Assembly (NCBI GenBank): GCA_014360685.1 | Contig: JACIXB010000021.1 | Span: 186,001-250,000, forward strand | DNA length: 64,000 nt | Reading direction: 5' to 3' | From: Actinomycetota bacterium | GTDB lineage: Bacteria > Actinomycetota > Geothermincolia > Geothermincolales > RBG-13-55-18 | Shown here: positions 27,971 through 37,594 of the stretch, in pieces | Layout of the letters: each line of letters opens with the position of its first letter | Position numbering within the stretch: position 1 is the stretch's first letter | Notes under the pieces: model-generated | What the model was told of the DNA's origin: nothing | The model's input: the letters and a program-made list of their open reading frames with translations, nothing else | Databases searched by the model: none | Program-made: the position numbers and the translations under genes

Positions 27971-29974
27971 TCACCCCTTCTCACCCGCCGTGGCCCGGCG
28001 CAGGCGCTTCCTGAGGTCGGCTATCTCGTCCCTCAACCGGGCCGCGTACTCGAAGCGCAGATCCTCGGCGGCCAGTCGCATCTCGTCCTCCAACCCCAGG
28101 ATGAGCTGCTCGATCTCCTCGGGGGGCATCTCCTCCCGTTGTTTGCGGCGAGCCCCATAGGGCACCTTCTCGTCCGGGAGGAGGACCATGTCCATGATGT
28201 CGCTGACCCTCTTGCGTACCGTCTGGGGATTGATGCCATGCTCGCGGTTGTATTCCATCTGGAGCCTGCGTCGGCGTTCCGTCTCCTCCAGGGCCCGGCG
28301 CATGGAATCGGTCATCTCCGAGGCGTACATGATCACCTGTCCGTTCACGTTGCGGGAGGCCCTACCGATGGTCTGGATGAGGGAACGCTCGTTGCGCAGG
28401 AAACCCTCCCGGTCGGCGTCCAGGATGGCCACCAGGGAGACTTCCGGGAGGTCCAGGCCCTCCCGCAAGAGGTTGATACCCACCAGCACGTCGAATTCCC
28501 CCAACCTCAGGTCGCGGATGATCTCCACCCTGTCCAGGGTGTCGATCTCCGAATGCAGGTAGCGTACCCGCAGGCCCATCTCCAAGAGGTAGTCGGTGAG
28601 ACTCTCGGCCATGCGCTTGGTAAGGGTGGTGACCAGGACCCTCTCGTCTCTCTCCACCCGCCCGCGTATCTCCCCGATGAGGTCGTCCACCTGGCCCTCC
28701 GCCGGGCGCACTATAAGTTCCGGGTCCACCAGGCCGGTGGGGCGGATGATCTGTTCCACCACCTGGGTGGAGACCTCCAGCTCCCAGGGACCGGGGGTGG
28801 CGCTGACGGCGATGAGTCGGGGCACCCTCTCCAGGAACTCGTCAAAGCGCAGGGGACGGTTGTCCAGGGCGCTGGGCAGGCGGAAACCGTATTCCACCAG
28901 GGTCTCCTTGCGCGAGCGGTCCCCTTCGTGCATCCCGTGCAGCTGGGGCACGGTTATGTGGCTCTCGTCCACGAAGACCAGGAAGTCATCGGGGAAGAAG
29001 TCCAGAAGCGTATAGGGCGGCTCCCCGGGTTTCCTCCCGTCCAGGTGCCGGGAGTAGTTCTCGATGCCCGAACAGTAACCCGTTTCCTTCAGCATTTCCA
29101 GGTCGTAGGTCGTACGTTGGAGGAGCCTCTGGGCCTCCAGCAACTTCCCGGCGGACTCCAGCTCCGCTACCCTCTCCTCCAGTTCGGCGCGTATGGAATT
29201 CACCGCCCTCTCCAGGTTTTCCTCTCCGGTCAGGTAATGGGTGGCGGGGTAGACGGCGGTGGATTCCTGGCGGGAGATGACTTCCCCGGTCAGGGGATCG
29301 ACCAAGGTGATGCGGTCCACCTGGTCGCCGAAGAACTCCACCCTCACCAACCTCTCCTCGTAGCTGGGATATATTTCCAAGGTATCTCCCCGTATCCGGA
29401 AGCGCCCCCTTTCCAGGAACTGGTCGTTGCGCTCGTAATGCATGTCCACCAGTTTCCTGGCCACCTCCCTGAGGTCGTATTCCTCGCCCCGCTTGAGGAT
29501 CAGCACCCGCTTCATGTACTCCTGGGGGCTGCCCAGGCCGTAGATGCAGGACACCGAGGCGACGATGATCACGTCCTCCCGGGAGAGCAAGGCGGAGGTG
29601 GCCCGGTGGCGGAGGCGGTCGATGTCGTCGTTGATGGAGGTGTCCTTCTCGATGTAGGTGTCGGTGCGGGGGACGTAGGCCTCCGGCTGGTAGTAATCGT
29701 AGTAACTCACGAAATACTCCACCGCGTTCTCCGGGAAAAGCTCCCGGAACTCGTTGCACAGCTGGGCGGCCAGGGTCTTGTTGGGGGCAATGACCAGGGT
29801 GGGTTTCTGGACGTTGTGGATCACGTGAGCCATGGTGAAGGTCTTCCCCGAGCCGGTGACCCCCAGCAGCGTCTGGTAGCGGTCACCCCGCAGGACCCCC
29901 TCCGTGAGCCGGGCGATGGCCTTGGGTTGGTCGCCCCGGGGTTTGAGATCCGTCTCCAGCCTGAAGCCTCCCAT
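27971..29974 (-). CDS. uvrB: excinuclease ABC subunit B
   Basis: DNA-loading helicase-like subunit. 667 residues: Walker A GVTGSGKT, beta-hairpin [12 protein letters not shown], helicase motifs VFVDESH and [10 protein letters not shown], and a C-terminal UVR domain ([28 protein letters not shown] region) that binds UvrC. Two starts are possible: ATG 29986, which overlaps the HAD gene's stop as ATGA but lacks an SD, and ATG 29974, preceded by GAGGTG. The latter is listed. Confidence 0.97.
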   Translation of the reverse strand: MGGFRLETDLKPRGDQPKAIARLTEGVLRGDRYQTLLGVTGSGKTFTMAHVIHNVQKPTLVIAPNKTLAAQLCNEFRELFPENAVEYFVSYYDYYQPEAYVPRTDTYIEKDTSINDDIDRLRHRATSALLSREDVIIVASVSCIYGLGSPQEYMKRVLILKRGEEYDLREVARKLVDMHYERNDQFLERGRFRIRGDTLEIYPSYEERLVRVEFFGDQVDRITLVDPLTGEVISRQESTAVYPATHYLTGEENLERAVNSIRAELEERVAELESAGKLLEAQRLLQRTTYDLEMLKETGYCSGIENYSRHLDGRKPGEPPYTLLDFFPDDFLVFVDESHITVPQLHGMHEGDRSRKETLVEYGFRLPSALDNRPLRFDEFLERVPRLIAVSATPGPWELEVSTQVVEQIIRPTGLVDPELIVRPAEGQVDDLIGEIRGRVERDERVLVTTLTKRMAESLTDYLLEMGLRVRYLHSEIDTLDRVEIIRDLRLGEFDVLVGINLLREGLDLPEVSLVAILDADREGFLRNERSLIQTIGRASRNVNGQVIMYASEMTDSMRRALEETERRRRLQMEYNREHGINPQTVRKRVSDIMDMVLLPDEKVPYGARRKQREEMPPEEIEQLILGLEDEMRLAAEDLRFEYAARLRDEIADLRKRLRRATAGEKG

Positions 29975-29982
29975 ATCGCACC

Positions 29983-30687
29983 TCATTCCAGGAGGGCAAG
30001 GAGCTCGCGCAGGTCGGAGATGCGCCGGCCGGGGAAGGAAGGGTGCCTCCCCCAGCGATCCAGGAGGACGGCATCCATGCCCACCGCCCGTGCACCGAGG
30101 TAATCGGAGTCGGGCGAGTCACCCACGTGCAGGCATTCCCCGGGCCTCACCCCCAGCCGCTCCATGGCTATCTGGAAGATGCGGGGATGGGGCTTCTCCA
30201 CCCCTTCCTTCCCGGATATCACCAGGACGGAGAAGTGATCCGCCAGGCCCAAGCGTCTCAGCAGGTCCTCCAGCCAGGGTTCGAAGTTGGAGATCAACCC
30301 CAACCGGTAGCCCCGCTCCTTTAACCCCAAGATGGCTTCTCGAGCGTCCGGGTAGGCCTCGTATCTTTCCGGATCGGAAAAGAGGCGGTAAAGATCCCGG
30401 GCCAGCCCGTCGTCGCCCCGGTATCCCAGCTCCCTCACCAGGCGGGAGTAGAAATCCAGCCAGAAGCGGCGGGATTTCTCGGGGTGGTTGCTGAAAGCGA
30501 AGCCGTCCCTTTGCCTCTCCTCCACCTCGGCCATTAGGGCGCGGGTGACCACGGATACGCGGGTTATTTCCACCTCCAGCCCGTGGGATGCGCAGACCTC
30601 GCGGAAGAGTTCCGGGAAGGAGGGGCTGGGGTGGACGATGGTCTCCCCGGCATCGAGGAAAACCGCCGTGGTCCGCCTCTCACTCAA
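29983..30687 (-). CDS. HAD family hydrolase (subfamily IA-like)
   Basis: About 234 residues of haloacid dehalogenase fold: motif I FLDAGET (nucleophile Asp; the second Asp of DxD is Gly, as in some HDHD3-like members), motif II LISNFEP, motif III K in EKPHPRIF, motif [16 protein letters not shown] helical cap lies between motifs I and II. The substrate is unknown. TTG at 30687 (GGGAGGAGG 12 nt upstream) fits the family N-terminus; a GTG at 30741 is also open. Coupled to uvrB. Confidence 0.85.
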   Translation of the reverse strand: MSERRTTAVFLDAGETIVHPSPSFPELFREVCASHGLEVEITRVSVVTRALMAEVEERQRDGFAFSNHPEKSRRFWLDFYSRLVRELGYRGDDGLARDLYRLFSDPERYEAYPDAREAILGLKERGYRLGLISNFEPWLEDLLRRLGLADHFSVLVISGKEGVEKPHPRIFQIAMERLGVRPGECLHVGDSPDSDYLGARAVGMDAVLLDRWGRHPSFPGRRISDLRELLALLE

Positions 30688-30830
30688 TGGAAACCGCCGC
30701 CTCCTCCCAAGTACTCTCCACGCATCACCTACGCGCGACACGGTTCCGGATGCCTTTCCCTCCGCGTGCCTGTTTACCCGCTTTGGCGGGTTGTCTTCCC
30801 TCCTCCTCGGGTTCTATCATGTATTAAGGT

Positions 30831-30852
30831 AATAAAGGGCTCTTCGGAGCCC
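30831..30852 (-). terminator. intrinsic terminator downstream of coaE
   Basis: Minus strand GGGCTC-CGAA-GAGCCC (30852-30837) followed by TTTATT: a perfect 6-bp stem. It would end minus-strand transcripts from coaE before the HAD-uvrB operon. Confidence 0.55.
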
Positions 30853-30890
30853 GTTGATATTAGTATACCTCAAGAGTTCGGGGTAAGTTC

Positions 30891-31115
30891 ATGAACCAAT
30901 GCAGCCGTTTGAGGGGATGTCCGGCCAGCCAGTACCTCTCCTGCGAGGCCTATCTCAGGGGGTTGGAGTGCTGGCAGGTGGAGCAACCCCGCTGCACCTC
31001 GGAACTCCGGCTGTGCCTTCAGTACGGGTGCCCGGTCTACGAGCGCTACGGCGGAGAGATAGAGGAAAGCCTGCGGGAGAGGGCGTTGGGGCGGAAGGGA
31101 AGCGAGGGGGCCTAG
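30891..31115 (+). CDS. small cysteine-rich protein
   Basis: 74 residues with seven cysteines (C4, C10, C18, C27, C35, C42, C47), an ECWQ motif and a C-x4-CPVYERY segment. Similar CW...CPVY cysteine patterns occur as small metal-binding modules in other bacteria, so a zinc or iron-sulfur site is plausible; the family is not identified. It is a plus-strand gene in a minus-strand region and its stop overlaps the end of coaE by 4 nt. SD is weak (GGGG). Confidence 0.6.
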   Translation: MNQCSRLRGCPASQYLSCEAYLRGLECWQVEQPRCTSELRLCLQYGCPVYERYGGEIEESLRERALGRKGSEGA

Positions 31116-31750
31116 CCTCCCCTTCTCCCCTTCCTGTCGCCGGCCCGCGACCGCGCCTTGATCTCCTCCCAGGCCCGGTCGACTTGGCGACGTAGTTTTT
31201 CCAGGCTCCCGTCGTTGGTGATGACCAGGTCCGCGCAGCGCAATCTCTCCTCCCTGGAAGCCTGGGAACGTATCCGCGCCCATGCCTCCTCCGGGGAAAG
31301 GCCGCGGTCCTCGACCAGCCTGCGTGCCTGTTCCTCCTCCGGGGCGTCCACCACCAGGTTCAGGTGAAAGAGGTTTCCGGCTCCCGCCTCCACCAGGAGG
31401 GGAATGTCCAGGATGACCACTCCTTCCCCACCCGTTCCCTCCTCGAGTTCTTTCAGCCTCTCGCCCATCAGCTGAAAGATGCGGGGGTGGGTCACGCGGT
31501 TGAGGAATTCCCTTTCCGCGGGATGGGAGAAGACGATCTTGCCCAGCTTGGCGCGGTCTATCTCGCCCTCGGGAGTAAGTATCTCCCGGCCGAAATGGTC
31601 CACTATCTCCCGCCAGGCCGGGGTTCCCCGGCGCACAACCTCCCTGGCCAAGAGGTCGCTGTCCAGGAGGTGGGCTCCCTTCTCCTCCAGAAGACGGCAT
31701 ACGGTGCTCTTGCCGCTGGCTATCCCTCCGGTAAGGGCTACGTAGAACAA
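31112..31750 (-). CDS. coaE: dephospho-CoA kinase
   Basis: Last step of coenzyme A synthesis. 212 residues: P-loop LTGGIASGKST, DSDLLAREVV (Asp base), VILDIPLLVEAG, and a basic tail. TTG start at 31750; AGGA lies about 11 nt upstream and GGAGG further away. It follows rpsA on the same strand, the usual actinobacterial order. Confidence 0.96.
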   Translation of the reverse strand: MFYVALTGGIASGKSTVCRLLEEKGAHLLDSDLLAREVVRRGTPAWREIVDHFGREILTPEGEIDRAKLGKIVFSHPAEREFLNRVTHPRIFQLMGERLKELEEGTGGEGVVILDIPLLVEAGAGNLFHLNLVVDAPEEEQARRLVEDRGLSPEEAWARIRSQASREERLRCADLVITNDGSLEKLRRQVDRAWEEIKARSRAGDRKGRRGG

Positions 31751-31903
31751 GACGGATCTCGTCCTTTTCCTCCTCGGGCAGCGGCCGCCCTCGGTTAGGG
31801 GGCGGACCGCCAGGCCCCTCCCCGTCCCGAGCTAAACACCAAAGCCCTAAACGGTCATCGGATCCCCACTAACCAGAACGTGAGGCCGGGATCCCTTTCC
31901 ATT

Positions 31904-31932
31904 AAAGAAGGGCCGCATCGGCGCCCTTCTTC
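31904..31932 (-). terminator. terminator hairpin downstream of rpsA
   Basis: AAGAAGGGC (31905-31913) is complementary to GCCCTTCTT (31923-31931) around a 9-nt loop. On the minus strand the stem ends in CTTCTTTAAT. It lies just after the rpsA stop. Confidence 0.55.
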
Positions 31933-31954
31933 AATCCCTGTGCCTATCGGCCCT

Positions 31955-33511
31955 TCAGCGGTTTCCTCGCTTCATGTCCTCGATTATGGATTCCAGGGTT
32001 CCCTCCCCGTATTCCGTGCTCTCTCCGGGTTCTCCCTCCTCGGTGGGAGTCTCGGGTTCGGCCGCCTTCTCCTCCGAATACTCTACCGCTTCCGCGGCTC
32101 CCTTCTCCCCCTCTTCAACCGACGCCTCCACGGTTTCGAGTTCCATAGCCGGCTCCGCCGCCTCGGGTTCGACCGCGTGCTCCGCTCTCTCCCCGGAGAC
32201 CTCAAGCTCGCGGCCCTTCGACGCCTCCGCCTCGGCTTCACCGGCCTCCCCTTCCTCGAGGAGCTCCTCCTCGACGGTCGCGGAAACCGGTTCGGCGGTC
32301 TCCTCCGCCGCTTCCTCCGGGGTTTCCACGATCTCTTCCGCCTCCGGTTCCCCGGTTTGCTTAGCGCCGCGCCCCTCGCCCGCCGCTTGGCGCAGGCTCA
32401 GGCTTATCCGCCGGCGGTCGATGTCTATATCGATGATCTTGACCTCTATCTCCTGGTTCACCTCCAGGACCTCTTCCGGCTTTTCCACGTGGCGGTTGGA
32501 GAGCTCGGAGATGTGAACAAGGCCTTCGATCCCCGGCCGTAACTCCACGAAGGCACCGAAAGGCACCAGCTTGGTGACCCTCCCCCGCACCGTCTCGCCT
32601 ATGCGCACCTCGCGGGACAGTTTCTCCCAGGGGTCTTCCTGGCAAGCCTTCAGGCTCAGGGAGATCCGCTCCCTCTCCTTGTCCACGTCCAGGATCTCCA
32701 CCTCTACTTCGTCACCCACGGAAAGGACCTCGCTGGGTTTCTCCACGTGGCACCAGGAAAGCTCGGAGATGTGTATCAGCCCGTCTATCCCTCCCAGGTT
32801 CACGAAGGCCCCGAAGGAAACCAGGCTGGAGACTTTCCCGCTCACCCGCATGCCCTTCTCCAGGTTGTCCAGTAGGATCTTGCGCCTCTCGCTGGCCGCC
32901 TCCTCGAGATATGCCCGGCGGGAAAGGACCACGTTGTTGCGGTTGCGGTCCATCTCGATGATCTTGCAGGTGAGCTTGGTGCCCAGGAAGGAATGCAGGT
33001 CTTTCACCCGGTGGACGTCGATGAGGGAAGCGGGGAGGAATCCACGCAGTCCGATGTCCAGGATCAGCCCGCCCTTGACCACCTCGATGACCTCTCCCTC
33101 CACGGGCTGGTTCTCCAACATGCACTTCTCCAGGACTCCCCAGGAACGTTCGTACTGGGCCCTTTTCTTGGAGAGTATGAGACGGCCTTCCTTGTCCTCT
33201 TTCTGGAGGACCAGGGCATCGATCTGGTCTCCTACCTTGACCACTTCCTCCGCCTTGACCCCGTAGCGGATGGAGAGCTCCCTGGCCGGGATCACCCCCT
33301 CCGACTTGTACCCGATGTCCAGGAGGACCTCGTCCTTGTCCACCTTGACCACCGTGCCCGCTACGATGTCGCCCTCGGAAAAGACTTTGATGGTACGGTC
33401 GTAGTCGGGAGCCTCACTGTCGGAGTAATCGAAGTTGGTCAGGGGGGTGGTCAGACCGGGGTTCTTAACGGGGTTTTCCTGTTCCTGTTCTTTTTCGTAC
33501 TGGTCCAGCAT
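31955..33511 (-). CDS. rpsA: 30S ribosomal protein S1
   Basis: 518 residues: an N-terminal tail, four S1 OB-fold domains (about 43-115, 130-200, 217-287, 303-375; the last two carry FGAFV and HISEL signatures), then a C-terminal tail of about 140 residues dominated by Glu, Ala and Ser. Four-domain S1 is typical of Actinobacteria and differs from the six of E. coli; the acidic tail is unusually long. SD GGAGG precedes the ATG. It binds mRNA on the ribosome. Confidence 0.95.
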   Translation of the reverse strand: MLDQYEKEQEQENPVKNPGLTTPLTNFDYSDSEAPDYDRTIKVFSEGDIVAGTVVKVDKDEVLLDIGYKSEGVIPARELSIRYGVKAEEVVKVGDQIDALVLQKEDKEGRLILSKKRAQYERSWGVLEKCMLENQPVEGEVIEVVKGGLILDIGLRGFLPASLIDVHRVKDLHSFLGTKLTCKIIEMDRNRNNVVLSRRAYLEEAASERRKILLDNLEKGMRVSGKVSSLVSFGAFVNLGGIDGLIHISELSWCHVEKPSEVLSVGDEVEVEILDVDKERERISLSLKACQEDPWEKLSREVRIGETVRGRVTKLVPFGAFVELRPGIEGLVHISELSNRHVEKPEEVLEVNQEIEVKIIDIDIDRRRISLSLRQAAGEGRGAKQTGEPEAEEIVETPEEAAEETAEPVSATVEEELLEEGEAGEAEAEASKGRELEVSGERAEHAVEPEAAEPAMELETVEASVEEGEKGAAEAVEYSEEKAAEPETPTEEGEPGESTEYGEGTLESIIEDMKRGNR

Positions 33512-33669
33512 TTAATCCTTTCCTCCAGCTGTAAGATTTATCCATGGCCACACTCCTTTGCTGGGCCGGCACACGGACAACTTATTTTAACATCTATTTC
33601 AATGATTTGCACCCTTCTTCGCGGATTTTCCTCCCGGCTACCCGCTGTGGGCACCAAGGTCTATGTAAA

Positions 33670-36363
33670 TCACTTGGCGTCGTACCAGGAAGGCCCCTTC
33701 CCCACCTCGACTCGCAATGGAACCTCGAGCGGGTAAGCGTTCTCCATCTCCCGCTTCACCAGCTCCTCGACCGCCTCCTCCTCGCCCCTCTCCACGTCGA
33801 AGACCAGCTCGTCGTGTACCTGGAGGATCATGCGGGAGGCAAGGCCTTCCTCCTTGAGGCGGCGGTGTATGCGCACCATGGCCACCTTGATGATATCCGC
33901 CGCGCTGCCCTGGATGGGGGTGTTGAAGGCCAACCTCTCGCCCAGGCGCCGCAGACGGTGGTTGCCCTCCAGGAGTTCCGGGATCTCCCTTATCCGCCCC
34001 AGGAGGGTGGTCACGTAACCGGTACGGGTAGCCTCCTCGACCACTTGATCCAGGTAAGCCCTCACCCGAGGGTATTTTCGAAAATAGGCCTCTATGTACT
34101 TTTCCGCCTCCTGGTTGTCGATACCCAGTTGCTCGGCGAGTCCGTAGGGGCTCATGCCGTATATGATGCCGAAGTTGATGGTCTTGGCGCGGCGGCGCAT
34201 CTCCTCGTCGACTTCCCCCAAGGAGACGCCGAAAACCTCCGAAGCGGTGGCGGCATGGATGTCCAAGCCCATCTCGAAAGCCCTCCGGAGGCTGGGGTCT
34301 CCGGAGAGATGGGCCAGCAGCCTGAGCTCTATCTGGGAATAATCGGCGGTGAGTATGCAACCCTCCTCCGACGTGGGTATGAAAGCCCTCCGGATGCTTT
34401 TCCCCATCGATGTGCGGATGGGGATGTTCTGCAGGTTGGGGTTGCTCGACGAAAGGCGCCCGGTAGCGGTCACCGTTTGGTTGAAGGAGGCGTGCAGGCG
34501 CCCGGTGTGGGGGTCCACCATTTTGGGCAAGGCGGAGACATAGGTCCCCAGCAGCTTGGAGAGCTCCCGGTACCGCAGAACCACATCCACCAGGGGATGC
34601 TTGTCCCGCAGGGCGTTGAGCACCCCCACGTCGGTGGCGTAACCCGTCTTGGTCTTTTTTACGGGCGGCAGGCCCAGGACCTCGAAGAGCACGTGGGCCA
34701 ACTGTTGCGGAGAGTTCAGGTTGAAGGAGCATCCGGCCAGTTCCTCGGCCTCCTTCTCCAGGTCTTCCATCTCCCGCCGAAGTTCCTTTTCCATGGAGGA
34801 TAGAAACTCGGAGTCCAGGCGCACCCCGCAGGCCTCCATCTCCGCCAACACCTCCATGAGGGGCATCTCCACGTCCTCGAAGAGAGGGGTGAGCCCGCGG
34901 AGATTCATCTCCGCCCGCAGCGCGTCGGCAAGCCTTCCCATAACCAGGACGTAACGGGCCTCGGCGGCGGCCTCTTCTTCCTCCGCATCCAGGAGGCCGA
35001 GTTGTCCGTTCCCCTCCTCCCGGAGCACGAGTTTGAGGTAGCGTTGGGCCAGGCCCCCGAATTCCTCGTTTGGACCCGAGGGATTCACCAGGTATGAAGC
35101 CAACTGCACGTCAAAGTGCACCGGAGGGAAAACGCCCCACAACTTGGCGCACTGAACCATCAATTCCTTGCCTCGATGGCAGACGACGCGCGCTCCTCCC
35201 CTCTCCTTCAAGGCGTCGAAGAAGGCCTTGATTTCCCCTCCATCGGCTCCCATCCTCAAGCGGGCATATCTTCCTCCCGCGGCCACGGTCACCGCCTTTA
35301 GATTCCCGCGCGTGAACCCCTCCCCTTCCAGGGAGGGATAGATACATACCTCGCCGCTGAGCAGTGCGGCCTCGAGGACGGCAGCGGCTCCCGCCTCCTC
35401 GCCCCCGACATGGTCCAGGCCGCCCGTCGCTTGCTCCCTCGACGTCGTCTCCTCCCGCCCCGCGGCGGGGAAGAGTTCCTTCCGCAGCGAGGACAACCTC
35501 TCCGCCGGTTTGCGGAATTCAAGGGATTGGAAGAGGCGGCCCACCTCTTCCTCGTCCCAGGGTCTGAGCTTGAGGGCTTCCGGTTCCGGAAGCTCCAGGG
35601 GTACGTCGTGGCGCAGGCGAGCCAGTTCCCGGCTGAGAAAGGCATTCTCGCGGTTCTCCTCGAGAATGCGTCGCCAGCGCGGATTCTCCACCCGGTCAAG
35701 GGACAGATATACCTGGTCCAGGTCCCCGAACCTCTGGATCAGGGCGGCGGCGGTCTTCTCCCCCACCCCCGGAACCCCCGGGATGTTGTCCGAGGCGTCT
35801 CCCTTGAGGGCCAGGTAATCCACGATCTGTTCCGGGTTCACCCCGTACTTTTCTTTCACCTTCTCCCGGTCGAAGACAACGATATCCGTTATGCCCTTGC
35901 GGTTGGCCACCACGTGTACCCTGTCGTCCACCAGTTGAAGGGCATCCCGGTCCCCGGTGACCACGAATATCTCCGCCTCCGGGGGAAGCCTGTCCTTGAG
36001 GGTGGCCAGGACGTCGTCGGCTTCGTATCCCTCCACCTCGAGATAGGGAATGCCCATAGCCTCCAGCACAGCCCGTATGAGATCCATCTGCTCCCTCAGG
36101 TCGTCCGGCATAGGTTTGCGGTGGGCCTTGTATTCCTCGAAACGTTCCAGGCGAAATTCGGGCCTCCCCCTGTCGAAGGCCACCATCAGGGCATGGGGGC
36201 GCAACTCCTCCAATATCTTTATGAGCATGGAAACGAATCCATAGACGGCATTGGTGGTCTGCCCCGAGGAAGTGGAAAGGTCGTCCGGAAGCGCGTAATA
36301 GGCCCGGTAGGCCAGGCTGTGTCCGTCGACCAGGACGTACCTTTCCGTGTTCCGCTTCTCCAC
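33670..36363 (-). CDS. polA: DNA polymerase I
   Basis: 897 residues: N-terminal 5'-3' exonuclease (VDGHSLAYRAYYAL, KGDASDNIPGVPGVG), a 3'-5' exonuclease-like middle, and the polymerase domain with motif A DYSQIELRLLAHLSGD, motif B RRRAKTINFGIIYG and motif C VHDE. The middle domain lacks the DxE proofreading residues (the site reads IYPSLEGEG), so proofreading is probably lost, as in Taq and Bacillus enzymes. GTG start at 36363 with AAGGTGAT upstream; the frame stays open further upstream, without family match. Confidence 0.96.
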   Translation of the reverse strand: MEKRNTERYVLVDGHSLAYRAYYALPDDLSTSSGQTTNAVYGFVSMLIKILEELRPHALMVAFDRGRPEFRLERFEEYKAHRKPMPDDLREQMDLIRAVLEAMGIPYLEVEGYEADDVLATLKDRLPPEAEIFVVTGDRDALQLVDDRVHVVANRKGITDIVVFDREKVKEKYGVNPEQIVDYLALKGDASDNIPGVPGVGEKTAAALIQRFGDLDQVYLSLDRVENPRWRRILEENRENAFLSRELARLRHDVPLELPEPEALKLRPWDEEEVGRLFQSLEFRKPAERLSSLRKELFPAAGREETTSREQATGGLDHVGGEEAGAAAVLEAALLSGEVCIYPSLEGEGFTRGNLKAVTVAAGGRYARLRMGADGGEIKAFFDALKERGGARVVCHRGKELMVQCAKLWGVFPPVHFDVQLASYLVNPSGPNEEFGGLAQRYLKLVLREEGNGQLGLLDAEEEEAAAEARYVLVMGRLADALRAEMNLRGLTPLFEDVEMPLMEVLAEMEACGVRLDSEFLSSMEKELRREMEDLEKEAEELAGCSFNLNSPQQLAHVLFEVLGLPPVKKTKTGYATDVGVLNALRDKHPLVDVVLRYRELSKLLGTYVSALPKMVDPHTGRLHASFNQTVTATGRLSSSNPNLQNIPIRTSMGKSIRRAFIPTSEEGCILTADYSQIELRLLAHLSGDPSLRRAFEMGLDIHAATASEVFGVSLGEVDEEMRRRAKTINFGIIYGMSPYGLAEQLGIDNQEAEKYIEAYFRKYPRVRAYLDQVVEEATRTGYVTTLLGRIREIPELLEGNHRLRRLGERLAFNTPIQGSAADIIKVAMVRIHRRLKEEGLASRMILQVHDELVFDVERGEEEAVEELVKREMENAYPLEVPLRVEVGKGPSWYDAK

Positions 36364-36404
36364 CCCTATCACCTTTTCCCGGCCGTTCCCCTGGGTCGAG
36401 GTTC

Positions 36405-36430
36405 GGGGACGGGGCTGGAGCCCCGTCCCC
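36405..36430. repeat. perfect 12-bp inverted repeat upstream of polA
   Basis: GGGGACGGGGCT, a 2-nt centre, and its exact complement. It lies 42 nt before the polA start codon. No T-run follows, so it is a leader hairpin or operator-like palindrome rather than a canonical terminator. Confidence 0.7.
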
Positions 36431-36637
36431 GCATCCAAGGAGAACGCGACTCTAAGATAGAACAGGGGAATGACAAATCCCCCCACCTCAATCGGTCGAA
36501 TTCCCTCCCCCCGGAAAGCCCGCTTCTTTCCTGACCAACCCGCCTTCCCCTCCGGACTTCCATTCGCCGGACGGGAAAGAAACGCGGGCACCAAGTTGGC
36601 GCGGGTCGAAAGCCCCGAGACCCTCAGGAAGGAGGAA

Positions 36638-36652
36638 GCCCCTTGCCGGGGC
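36638..36652 (-). terminator. candidate terminator of tRNA-Leu
   Basis: GCCCC (36638-36642) pairs with GGGGC (36648-36652); on the minus strand the stem is followed by the pyrimidine-rich TTCCTCCTTCC, just after the tRNA 3' end. The T-run is broken. Confidence 0.35.
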
Positions 36653-36659
36653 ATTCTCC

Positions 36660-36745
36660 TGGTGCCGAAGGCCGGACTCGAACCGGCACGGGGAAACCCC
36701 ACTGGTTTTTGAGACCAGCGCGTCTACCCATTCCGCCACTTCGGC
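36660..36745 (-). tRNA. tRNA-Leu (anticodon CAA)
   Basis: 86 nt including an encoded CCA. Acceptor stem GCCGAAG (36745-36739) pairs with CTTCGGC (36670-36664), discriminator A. Anticodon stem CTGGT/ACCAG with loop CTCAAAA gives anticodon CAA, reading UUG. A long variable arm (about GTGGGGTTTCCCCGT) and T-loop GTTCGAGTC confirm a class II leucine tRNA. MiaB would act on A37 of UNN-reading tRNAs such as this one. Confidence 0.97.
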
Positions 36746-36924
36746 TCATGCTTTACGCTTACGCTTATTGATTTTAACATCCACCCGGTAGATAGCGTAC
36801 GGGGATTTTCCGAAACGCCCACCTCCTCGAGAAACGCCGCGGAGGAACCCATCCTTGAGCCGGCCCGGCCGCGTCATCGGATCATGGCATGTGGATGAAT
36901 CGCGGCCAGGTTGGACCCCTTGGA

Positions 36925-37560
36925 TCAGGGAATTAGTTCCGTGCCCCCCACGGCGGCCAGCCATTTTCCCCCCCGGTTCTCCAGTAGGATCACCAGCCCG
37001 TCGGAGGGTTCGATGGCCCGCACGTCACCGTCGGCGAAATGGACGGCGCCCCCCTCGATGTAAACCCGGGCCGCGTATGGATCTTCCTGCTCCAGGCGGA
37101 ATTTCAGGTCCCGGAAGGAACCTCCTGCCAGGTAGCCGCGTATCTCCTCGAACATCTCCCTCGCACCCCAAGCGTCCGAGGTCTGGAAGAGGGATACGAA
37201 CCTTTCCTCGTCCCCAGCGTTCAAGGCTTCCATTATTTGCGAAGCCCTTTTCCCCGGCTGGGGGTTACCCCACACGGTCAAGCTGAGGGCCAACCAAGCC
37301 ACCACTGCGGCGGCGAGGAAAACGTAAACGGACTGACGAACACGAAAACGCCTTATCCTCTCCCGGGCGGCGGGTCGGAACCTCTCTCCGGCGGAGACCA
37401 CGTCCGCCTTCCACTCCCCCGGGGCGGTATAAATGCCCGAACGGCGCGAAGTTTCGCCCCCTGCCTCCGGAATGCGGGCCACGGGCTCGAGGGGCTTGAG
37501 GCAGAGGGTGCAGAACTCCGCGTGGTCGGCGTTCTCCGCACCGCAGGCGGGGCATATCAT
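36925..37560 (-). CDS. zinc-ribbon single-pass membrane protein, unknown function
   Basis: 211 residues: N-terminal zinc ribbon CPACG...FCTLC (C3, C6, C19, C22 region), a Pro/Arg-rich linker, one transmembrane helix at about 76-98, and an extracytoplasmic domain of about 110 residues with alternating charged helix and strands (NTF2/DUF4878-like in feel, not proven). GGGAGGG lies 9 nt before the ATG. It follows another zinc-ribbon membrane protein gene after 34 nt; the pair is probably one operon. Confidence 0.75.
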   Translation of the reverse strand: MICPACGAENADHAEFCTLCLKPLEPVARIPEAGGETSRRSGIYTAPGEWKADVVSAGERFRPAARERIRRFRVRQSVYVFLAAAVVAWLALSLTVWGNPQPGKRASQIMEALNAGDEERFVSLFQTSDAWGAREMFEEIRGYLAGGSFRDLKFRLEQEDPYAARVYIEGGAVHFADGDVRAIEPSDGLVILLENRGGKWLAAVGGTELIP

Positions 37561-37594
37561 GCCATACAACCCTCCCCACTGGTATTTCGACGCC

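Noticed and set aside
27830-30103. 757-codon open frame on the plus strand opposite uvrB
   Set aside because: It lies antisense to a clear UvrB and has no known domain; long antisense frames are common in GC-rich coding DNA.
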